Shown here: piece by piece, positions 1 to 5,157 of the stretch | Layout: every line of letters starts with the position of its first letter | Numbering within the stretch: the stretch's first letter is position 1 | Source: Treponema sp. | GTDB lineage: Bacteria > Spirochaetota > Spirochaetia > Treponematales > Breznakiellaceae | Direction: 5' to 3' | Length of the DNA: 5,157 nucleotides | NCBI GenBank assembly: GCA_009786625.1 | Contig: WQRT01000007.1 | Location: forward strand, 1 to 5,157 | Translations under genes and position numbers: made by a program | The notes under the pieces: model-generated | What the model was told of the DNA's origin: nothing | The model's database searches: none | The model's input: the letters and a program-made list of their open reading frames with translations, nothing else

Positions 1-955
1 CTTGCGCGTTTTCAGGTGATGTGATGACGCACATTCCGGCGCCCATGTTGTAGGTATTAAACATATCGCGCTCCGGGATGTTTCCTGTTTTGGAAATCAG
101 GTTAAAAACAGGCGGGATATCCAGTTTACTTTTAAAAATTAACGCGCCGACATCATCGCCGAACGCCCTGGGCAGATTCTCGTAAAAGCCGCCTCCTGTT
201 ATGTGACATATTGATTTAATATTTATTTTACTAAGCAGTTCCATTATAGATTTAACATATATTCTTGTAGGCGTTAAAAGTTCTTCGCCTAGTGTTTTGC
301 CTAGTTCTGAAAAACGCTGTTCAAGGATGCTTGAGTTATTATCAATGTTAAAAACTTTCCGCGTCAGCGAAAAAGCGTTTGAATGTACACCGGATGATGC
401 CGCGGCGATAACAACGTCTCCTTTTTTTACGCTTAACTTATCCGGTATTTTAGATTTTTCCGCGATACCAACAGAAAAACCCGCTACATCATACTCATCT
501 TCGCCCATCATGCCGGGATGCTCGGCGGTTTCTCCTCCGATTAAAGCGCATCCTGCCTGTACACAGCCTTCTGCGATTCCTGCGACAATTTTTTCTACTT
601 TTTCAGGTTTATTTTTTCCCATCGCAAGATAATCGAGAAAAAATAGAGGTTTCGCTCCGGCGCAGATAATATCGTTTACGCACATGGCAACGCAGTCAAT
701 CCCGATTGTATCGTGTTTATCAAGCAGCATCGCGATTTTTAATTTTGTTCCGACCCCGTCTGTGCCGGAAACAAGCACAGGTTCTGAAAAACTATTTTTA
801 TCAAGCGCAAACAATCCTCCGAAACCGCCTATACCTTCCAGCACTCCGTTGATTTTTGTTCGTTCAACATGTTTTTTTATTAACGCGACAGAACGATAAC
901 CTGCCGTTACGTCAACACCGGCTGCTTTATAACTTTCGCTGTAACTATTATTCAT
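1..955 (-). CDS. purM: Phosphoribosylformylglycinamidine cyclo-ligase (AIR synthetase), 3' end outside the window
   Basis: PurM catalyses the ATP-dependent ring closure of FGAM to aminoimidazole ribonucleotide, step 5 of de novo purine synthesis, in the cytoplasm. I translated 318 codons from an ATG at 955-953 with no stop before the left edge. Family members are about 340-350 residues, so roughly 25-30 residues are missing. Visible family signatures are SGTDGVGTKLKIA (about 63-75), DCVAMCVNDI (87-96), GGETAEHPGMM (140-150), ASSGVHSNAFSL (186-197), HITGGGFYENLPR (251-263) and FNTYNMGAGM (299-308). The early motifs belong to the N-terminal half that helps form the nucleotide site. The start is supported by a TAAGG 8 nt upstream and by the family-typical N-terminus SYKAAGVDVTAGYR. 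It follows purF after 69 nt containing an unusual repeat, and is probably cotranscribed with purE and purF. No frameshift or missing signature is seen. Confidence 0.97.
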   Translation of the reverse strand, partial: MNNSYSESYKAAGVDVTAGYRSVALIKKHVERTKINGVLEGIGGFGGLFALDKNSFSEPVLVSGTDGVGTKLKIAMLLDKHDTIGIDCVAMCVNDIICAGAKPLFFLDYLAMGKNKPEKVEKIVAGIAEGCVQAGCALIGGETAEHPGMMGEDEYDVAGFSVGIAEKSKIPDKLSVKKGDVVIAAASSGVHSNAFSLTRKVFNIDNNSSILEQRFSELGKTLGEELLTPTRIYVKSIMELLSKINIKSICHITGGGFYENLPRAFGDDVGALIFKSKLDIPPVFNLISKTGNIPERDMFNTYNMGAGMCVITSPENAQ

Positions 956-963
956 TACTGTAA

Positions 964-968
964 CCTTA
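964..968 (-). promoter_or_regulatory. Shine-Dalgarno site of purM
   Basis: On the minus strand this reads TAAGG, with an 8-nt spacer to the ATG at 955-953. It supports that start codon. It lies outside the hairpin-forming repeats at 990-1021, so neither hairpin would directly cover it. Confidence 0.6.
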
Positions 969-989
969 TATTTTAGCCGCGAAGAAATA

Positions 990-1021
990 CAAATGCGTTC
1001 GCATTTGCGTGTTCAAATGCG
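990..1021 (-). repeat. Triple 8-nt palindromic element forming two alternative hairpins between purF and purM
   Basis: The 8-mer CAAATGCG occurs at 990-997, inverted at 1000-1007, and again direct at 1014-1021. In the mRNA sense (minus strand) the order is CGCATTTG, 6 nt (AACACG), CAAATGCG, 2 nt (AA), CGCATTTG. The middle copy can pair perfectly over 8 bp with the first copy (loop AACACG). It can also pair with the last copy, as 7 bp closed by a GAAC tetraloop. The two pairings exclude each other. The element starts 3 nt after the purF stop codon and ends about 21 nt before the purM Shine-Dalgarno site. No U-run follows either hairpin, so it is not a classical terminator. It could be a regulatory switch, an mRNA-stability element or one copy of a dispersed palindromic repeat. 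The structure is read directly from sequence; the function is not known. Confidence 0.75.
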
Positions 1022-1024
1022 GCA

Positions 1025-2440
1025 TCAATTTGATTCTCCGATTTTTTGATCATATTTACTTTTTGGAATGATTGCAGGTTCCGGGACAGGATATTTCCCG
1101 GTAAAGCAGCCGTCGCAAAAACCGCATTTGGCGTTTTCGGCGATTTTGGGAACATGATCGATTGATAAATATCCAAGACTGTCAGCGCCGAGGTATTCGC
1201 GGATTTCCGTTATGCTCATTTTACAAGCAATGAGATTCTCCCTTGAATCGATATCAGTGCCGAAGTAACACGGATTTATAAAAGGCGGAGACGATATGCG
1301 TAAATGCACTTCTTTCGCTCCTGTTTCACGCACCAGTTTTACAATACGGCGCATGGTTGTTCCGCGCACAATTGAATCATCAATCAATACTACTCTTTTA
1401 TTTTTTATGGTTGATTCGATTGTATTCAATTTTATCCGCACCGCACGATCACGTTCTTCCTGAGTCGGCTGAATAAATGTGCGTCCGATATAGCGGTTTT
1501 TAATAAATCCGACTCCGTACGGAATACCGGACTGGCGCGAGTAACCTAGAGCGGCATCGAGACCTGAATCGGGAACACCGAAAACAACATCCGCCTGAAC
1601 GGGATGTTCCAGCGCGAGAAAAGAACCGGCTCTCTGACGCGCGTTATGCACACATGATCCTTCTATAACGGAATCGGGACGCGCGAAGTAAATATATTCA
1701 AAAACGCACATACCGCTTTTTTTTCCGCAATGTGTTTTAATGCTGCGGGTTCCGTCTTTATCCGCCACAACGATCTCGCCGGGTTCGATGTCCCGTATAA
1801 AATCAGCGCCTATACTGTCAAGAGCGCAGCTTTCCGATGCAAACACAATACCGCCGTTAAGAGAACCCATGCAGAGCGGACGGAAACCGTACGGGTCACG
1901 CGCCGCTATCAGCTTACTGGGAGACATAATTACAAGTGAATACGCGCCTTCGATCTCGTGCATCGCCATATCTATGGCGTCTTCTATTGTTTTTGTTTGA
2001 ATTCTTTTTTTTGTGATAATGCTTATAATGATCTCGCTGTCATTCGATGTGTGAAATACAGCGCCTTCCATCTGAAGTTTTTCGCGGAGGCTGTTCGCGT
2101 TTGTGATGCTTCCGTTATGCGCAATCGCCATTGAACCTTTGATATGGCGCACAACGAGAGGCTGCGCGTTCGATCTGCTTTTTTGATCCATCGGCGAATA
2201 ACGTACGTGACCGACCGCCATGTTTCCCCTTCCAAGTTTATCAAGCGTTTCTCTTGAAAAAACTTCAGGCACAAGGCCGAGATCGCTGTGATACTGCATA
2301 AGCCCGTCTGAGCATACTGCAATCCCGCAGCTTTCCTGTCCTCTGTGCTGCAAAGCGAAAAGCGCGAGGTACGCTTGAGAAGCGACATCCGTGTTATAAC
2401 TTGAAGTGAATATTCCGAATACTCCGCAATTTTCCTGCAT
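1025..2440 (-). CDS. purF: Amidophosphoribosyltransferase (glutamine PRPP amidotransferase), Fe-S cluster type
   Basis: PurF catalyses the committed step of purine synthesis, PRPP plus glutamine to 5-phosphoribosylamine, in the cytoplasm. The 471 residues match the family's usual size. Residues about 5-230 form a class II glutamine amidotransferase domain: catalytic Cys5 (CGVFGI), QHRGQESCGI (31-40), GHVRYS (77-82), HNG (108-110) and SNDSE (132-136). The phosphoribosyltransferase domain follows, with GVPDSGLDAALGYSRQSGIP (288-307) and the PRPP loop VVLIDDSIVRGTT (350-362). Cys245, Cys391, Cys439 and Cys442 fall in contexts matching the four 4Fe-4S ligands of B. subtilis PurF, which are absent from the E. 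coli type. The start is fixed because an in-frame TAA lies two codons upstream. That leaves a 4-residue propeptide (MQEN) to be removed to expose Cys5. An oddity is Pro83 where a threonine normally follows RYS in the glutamine loop. The gene begins 20 nt after purE. Confidence 0.98.
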   Translation of the reverse strand: MQENCGVFGIFTSSYNTDVASQAYLALFALQHRGQESCGIAVCSDGLMQYHSDLGLVPEVFSRETLDKLGRGNMAVGHVRYSPMDQKSRSNAQPLVVRHIKGSMAIAHNGSITNANSLREKLQMEGAVFHTSNDSEIIISIITKKRIQTKTIEDAIDMAMHEIEGAYSLVIMSPSKLIAARDPYGFRPLCMGSLNGGIVFASESCALDSIGADFIRDIEPGEIVVADKDGTRSIKTHCGKKSGMCVFEYIYFARPDSVIEGSCVHNARQRAGSFLALEHPVQADVVFGVPDSGLDAALGYSRQSGIPYGVGFIKNRYIGRTFIQPTQEERDRAVRIKLNTIESTIKNKRVVLIDDSIVRGTTMRRIVKLVRETGAKEVHLRISSPPFINPCYFGTDIDSRENLIACKMSITEIREYLGADSLGYLSIDHVPKIAENAKCGFCDGCFTGKYPVPEPAIIPKSKYDQKIGESN

Positions 2441-2446
2441 ATTTTA

Positions 2447-2450
2447 TCCT
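2447..2450 (-). promoter_or_regulatory. Shine-Dalgarno site of purF
   Basis: The minus strand reads AGGA with a 6-nt spacer to the purF ATG at 2440-2438. The site lies inside the 20-nt purE-purF gap. With the in-frame TAA in the same gap, it decides the purF start and so the length of the PurF propeptide. Confidence 0.65.
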
Positions 2451-2460
2451 GATTAGAGTC

Positions 2461-2949
2461 TTATTTAAATTTTTCCTGTAATTGATTATCTTTTTCCGTT
2501 ACTTTGTTTGCCATGTCTGTTTTAAAAGCGGTGAGTTTATCCGCAAGGGCATTGTCGCCTGTTGCCAGAATCTGTGCCGCGAGAATCGCCGCATTATCAG
2601 CGCCGTCTATTGCCACCGCGGCCACAGGGATTCCCGGAGGCATCTGTACAGTCGCAAGCAGCGCGTCAAGGCCGTCAAGCGAGGATTTAATCGGAATACC
2701 GATTACAGGCAGTGTGGTATGCGCCGCCATTACTCCTGCAAGATGCGCCGCCATCCCGGCCGCCGCGATGATTACGCCGAAGCCGTTTTTTGCCGCGTTT
2801 GAAGCGAATTCCGCCGCTCTTGCTGGAGTGCGGTGGGCGCTCATCACATGAGCCTCAAAAGGAATATCAAAATCTTTCAATCTTTTAAACGTTTTTTCAA
2901 GGACAGGCAAATCGCTGTCGCTTCCCATAACAACCGCAGCTTTCTTCAT
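2461..2949 (-). CDS. purE: N5-carboxyaminoimidazole ribonucleotide mutase, class I PurE
   Basis: Class I PurE converts N5-CAIR to CAIR in the cytoplasm, using the product of PurK. The 162 residues match the family size. Diagnostic segments are MGSDSD (8-13) in the nucleotide phosphate site, SAHRTP (37-42) with the catalytic histidine His39, [13 protein letters not shown] (64-76) and a VQMPPGIPV stretch (101-109). The SAHRTP and AAHLAG forms point to class I. Class II, the direct AIR carboxylase described from Treponema denticola, typically has SAHK and lacks AAHL. The C-terminus is a short charged tail after AAQILA. The ATG at 2949-2947 is the only plausible start, because an in-frame TGA lies two codons upstream. 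No clear Shine-Dalgarno sequence precedes it, but promoter-like boxes sit directly before it. No purK is visible next to it, although purE-purK pairs are common elsewhere. Confidence 0.97.
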   Translation of the reverse strand: MKKAAVVMGSDSDLPVLEKTFKRLKDFDIPFEAHVMSAHRTPARAAEFASNAAKNGFGVIIAAAGMAAHLAGVMAAHTTLPVIGIPIKSSLDGLDALLATVQMPPGIPVAAVAIDGADNAAILAAQILATGDNALADKLTAFKTDMANKVTEKDNQLQEKFK

Positions 2950-2955
2950 GAGTCA

Positions 2956-2984
2956 TTTATACCATTTTAAAATAAAAGTGGGAA
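2956..2984 (-). promoter_or_regulatory. Candidate sigma70-type promoter for purE, possibly giving a leaderless mRNA
   Basis: In the 46-nt gap upstream of purE the minus strand carries TATAAA (2961-2956; 5 of 6 match to the -10 consensus). TTCCCA (2984-2979; 4 of 6 match to the -35 consensus) lies 17 nt before it. The -10 box ends 6 nt before the purE ATG, so transcription would begin at or within a base or two of that ATG. That fits the missing Shine-Dalgarno sequence. The flanking DNA is AT-rich, so a chance match is possible. Confidence 0.35.
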
Positions 2985-2995
2985 GGCGTTAAAAA

Positions 2996-4057
2996 CTATC
3001 TCATTCCGTTTATTCTCTGTATCGATCCATCGGGAAGGTGCGTCAACTCTGTTACTTTCATGCTGCGCAGATGATCTGTTCCGCCTGACGGCCGCGCGTC
3101 ATGATAAAATAAATACCATTTCTCCTTAAACTCTACAATTGAGTGATGGGTCGTCCAGCCGATAACAGGCGTTAATATAATCCCTTGATAAATAAAAGGC
3201 CCGTAGGGATTATCGCCTGTTGCGTAACACAAATAATGAGTGTCGCCTGTTGAATAGGAAAAATAATATACGCCGTTATACTTGTGCATCCATGAGGCTT
3301 CAAAAAAACGTCTTGAGTTATCCGCGCTCATGAGCGGGTTTCCGTTTCTGTCAGTGATTAAAAGTTCACGCGGTTCTTCCGCGAACCGCAGCATATCACC
3401 GCTTAATTTAGCAACGCGCGGCGATATGGCTCTGCCGCTATTGTTAGGACGGTTTGACGTCCCAGCGTATGTGTTGCCGTTATATTGCTGAAGCTGTCCG
3501 CCCCATATCCCGCCGAAATACATATAATAATTTCCGTCATCTTCAAACACGCATGGATCAATACTGTAACTTCCTGGAATTGGCTCTGGTTGCGGAATAA
3601 AAGGACCTTCGGGACGAGACGCAATGGCTGCGCCGATGCGAAAAATTCCATTATGATCCTTAGCGGGAAAGTACATATAATATATATCGTCTTTGCAAGC
3701 GACATCGTTATCCCATAACTGGCTTCTTGCCCAGGGAATATCACGGAGAGATAAAACCACACCGTGATCCGTAACATCCCCGTAAAAAATGTCGTCTAAC
3801 GAAAACACATGATAATCGATCATGTCATACGCGCCGCCGTCCATACCGCCTGAGCCAGCCGAAGATACCCTGTCGTGCGACGGATAAATATACAGCCTGC
3901 CGTTAAATACATGCGCAGCCGGATCAGCCATATAATCGCCGGGGAATAAATACCTTGGTCTTACAACTTCGCTTTCTGAAGGCGAGCTTGTACATGAAAG
4001 CGCTGTTATGATAATAATGATAAATGTTAAAATGAAAACTGTTAAAATGTTTCTCAT
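2996..4057 (-). CDS. Glycoside hydrolase family 43 lipoprotein (predicted arabinofuranosidase / beta-xylosidase type)
   Basis: GH43 enzymes are inverting five-bladed beta-propeller hydrolases that mostly release arabinose or xylose from plant polysaccharides. The 353 residues begin with MRN, a hydrophobic segment (about 4-20) and Cys22 in the context TALSC. This is a relaxed lipobox, so the protein is probably lipid-anchored outside the cytoplasm. The single catalytic domain spans about 36-350. The expected triad is visible: Asp45 in YMADPA (general base), Asp167 in SYSIDPCVF (pKa modulator) and Glu253 in RRFFEASWMHKYNG (general acid). His304-His305 in GWTTHHSIVEF supplies the conserved central histidine. 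No carbohydrate-binding module or C-terminal beta-sandwich is present. The start is 12 nt after the upstream stop codon, without an obvious Shine-Dalgarno sequence, so translation may be coupled. The exact substrate and GH43 subfamily cannot be settled by eye. Confidence 0.9.
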   Translation of the reverse strand: MRNILTVFILTFIIIIITALSCTSSPSESEVVRPRYLFPGDYMADPAAHVFNGRLYIYPSHDRVSSAGSGGMDGGAYDMIDYHVFSLDDIFYGDVTDHGVVLSLRDIPWARSQLWDNDVACKDDIYYMYFPAKDHNGIFRIGAAIASRPEGPFIPQPEPIPGSYSIDPCVFEDDGNYYMYFGGIWGGQLQQYNGNTYAGTSNRPNNSGRAISPRVAKLSGDMLRFAEEPRELLITDRNGNPLMSADNSRRFFEASWMHKYNGVYYFSYSTGDTHYLCYATGDNPYGPFIYQGIILTPVIGWTTHHSIVEFKEKWYLFYHDARPSGGTDHLRSMKVTELTHLPDGSIQRINGMR

Positions 4058-4069
4058 GGATTTAAAATA

Positions 4070-5157
4070 TTACTCAAGCTTAATTCCCAAAAGATATTTT
4101 TCATACTCTTTGTTAGCTTCTTCAATCGCATTCATTGCGGTGTTTATCTTTTCTTCAAGAGCGTCAATTTCCGAATCTTCCCTGGCAAGTCGCTGAAGGT
4201 ATTCTTTTCCCTGCTGGCTCTGGTTTCCGGCGGCATCAATATTTTTGCGCGTCCTTTCCTGCTTATCCAGCATTTGCTTGAGTTTATCCTTTAAATCCTT
4301 GTGCGTATCTCCCGCTTTTATAATTTTTTGATTTAAAGAAGAAACGTTATTCAAAACTTCCTGTACCTTCTTTTGCGTAACAGCTTTGTCAGAAAGAAAA
4401 CTGGCGAGTTTTTCATAATGGAAATTTATAATCTCAAGTTCTTCGCATAACACTTTTTCTTCGGTAACAGAAAAATGTATAAAATCGTCAGAAGACGGCA
4501 GAGTTTCGGTAAAACGGTACAGATTATGGGTTTTTTCGCTGTATTGGACAGGACTTATTAAATCAGCTCTAGGCGTAAGCGGATGTTCGATAATAATTTT
4601 TTTTGTTTCATTTCCGGCATTCCTGAAAGTGTAAACAGACTGATAAATTGTTTTTCTGTTTTGCTTCATTAAACCGTTTTCAATTTTTATTAAGGAGACT
4701 TTCTCTGAAACCGTGGTAATAAAACTGCATGTTACAGAAAGATCCTCGCCGTAGGATATAAGACGTTTTTCGTCAATCGGGAAGAATTTAATTAGTGCGT
4801 CTCCCGCGTAAGACATTCCGTCATATACTGTTATTGGACCTGCCGGAAGTTTCATTCCCGTATTGTTTGTAAGTTCCACGCAAATGGCTGGATTATACGC
4901 GCAGTTTGCATTTTTCTCTTCCCTTGAAAATACAAGGTATTTATTAGCTTCTATGATTCCTTCAACAAGCGGCAGCATTGCGCTTTGCTGCCTTGAAAGG
5001 CTTACAGGTTTTTTGATTGTGTACTCAAATTGATCGCCCGCAGGACGTGATGCGGCAGTATTGATAAGAGATCCTATCTGCGAATTATCATCTTCATTTG
5101 CAGCTTCATGTGTGCCGCTTATCGGGGACAATATCGCATCTATATCATCCTGGCTTA
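4070..5157 (-). CDS. DUF4139-family protein, C-terminal 361 residues (start outside the window)
   Basis: The reading frame is open from the right edge to a TAA at 4072-4070, so the true start lies beyond the window. An apparent TTG start at 5131 is internal, because the frame continues upstream. The sequence resembles the C-terminal half of DUF4139 proteins, from recall of the family. Key segments (numbered from the first full codon) are EYTIKKPVSLSRQQSAMLP (about 44-62), GPITVYDGMSYAGDALI (106-122), RLISYGEDL (131-139), a beta-rich stretch to about 235, and a long heptad-like charged helix or coiled coil at about 258-353 ending KYLLGIKLE. DUF4139 has no established biochemical function. Residues 1-8 read SQDDIDAI, continuing LSPISG, in an acidic, probably disordered linker resembling a FliM N-terminus. 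The visible part has no signal peptide or membrane segment. The GH43 gene follows after 12 nt, so they probably share a transcript. Confidence 0.85.
   Translation of the reverse strand, partial: SQDDIDAILSPISGTHEAANEDDNSQIGSLINTAASRPAGDQFEYTIKKPVSLSRQQSAMLPLVEGIIEANKYLVFSREEKNANCAYNPAICVELTNNTGMKLPAGPITVYDGMSYAGDALIKFFPIDEKRLISYGEDLSVTCSFITTVSEKVSLIKIENGLMKQNRKTIYQSVYTFRNAGNETKKIIIEHPLTPRADLISPVQYSEKTHNLYRFTETLPSSDDFIHFSVTEEKVLCEELEIINFHYEKLASFLSDKAVTQKKVQEVLNNVSSLNQKIIKAGDTHKDLKDKLKQMLDKQERTRKNIDAAGNQSQQGKEYLQRLAREDSEIDALEEKINTAMNAIEEANKEYEKYLLGIKLE

Noticed and set aside
297..899. Plus-strand open frames opposite purM
   Set aside because: The minus-strand frame is unmistakable PurM with all signatures. 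The antisense products have low-complexity Ser/Pro-rich composition typical of shadow frames.
990..1007. Intrinsic transcription terminator between purF and purM
   Set aside because: The stem is AT-rich in part, and in the transcription direction it is followed by GTATTTCTTCG rather than a run of T. The downstream gene belongs to the same pathway and strand.
973..1176. 67-codon minus-strand reading frame overlapping the 3' end of purF and the palindromic gap
   Set aside because: It lies mostly inside purF in another frame. Its C-terminal NANAFVF-type residues are just the translation of the hairpin repeat. There is no family resemblance.
2482..2851. Two long plus-strand open frames (106 and 115 codons) opposite purE
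   Set aside because: They are antisense to a strongly conserved gene. Their composition (Ala/Pro or Arg/Cys rich) mirrors purE codon use and resembles no protein family I recognise.
3370..3389. GC-rich 7-bp inverted repeat (GCGGTTC / GAACCGC, 6-nt loop)
   Set aside because: It falls inside the GH43 gene, in the codons of the FAEEPRE segment, far from any gene end. It is explained by codon choice.
3807..3825. 7-bp inverted repeat (ACATGAT / ATCATGT, 5-nt loop)
   Set aside because: It lies within conserved GH43 codons (Tyr-Asp-Met-Ile-Asp-Tyr region) and has no U-run or gene boundary nearby. It is most likely a chance product of coding sequence.
5129..5131. TTG at 5131 as the start codon of the DUF4139 protein
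   Set aside because: The reading frame is open upstream to the window edge with protein-like sequence (SQDDIDAI), no Shine-Dalgarno sequence is placed for it, and DUF4139 proteins normally have a further N-terminal region.

Overview
All five genes lie on the minus strand, so transcription runs from high to low coordinates. In that order they are: the C-terminal part of a DUF4139-family protein (start beyond the right edge), a GH43 glycoside hydrolase with a lipoprotein-type signal peptide, purE, purF, and purM (3' end beyond the left edge). The gene gaps are 12, 46, 20 and 69 nt. The window is almost fully coding, with no gene-free stretch over 100 bases. I see no tRNA, rRNA, CRISPR array, insertion sequence or convincing intrinsic terminator.

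The left 2.95 kb is a de novo purine cluster. PurF makes phosphoribosylamine from PRPP and glutamine (step 1). PurM closes the imidazole ring to give AIR (step 5). PurE is of the class I type and should convert N5-CAIR to CAIR, which needs a PurK partner not seen here. PurF is the Bacillus-type enzyme: it has a short propeptide before the catalytic cysteine and keeps the four cysteines that bind a 4Fe-4S cluster in the B. subtilis enzyme. The 69-nt gap between purF and purM holds an ordered set of three 8-nt copies in alternating orientation. These can form two mutually exclusive hairpins.

The right 2.2 kb is not purine related. The GH43 protein is predicted to be an anchored exo-acting enzyme on arabinose- or xylose-containing polysaccharides. 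The DUF4139 protein has no established role. Its visible N-terminal edge carries a motif resembling the CheY-binding N-terminus of the flagellar switch protein FliM, an unexpected combination.

The host is probably a diderm, fermentative or anaerobic bacterium of moderate GC content. This is inferred from the lipoprotein GH43 and the oxygen-labile type of PurF. Spirochaetes, Elusimicrobia or relatives are possible, but the sequence alone does not settle the lineage.
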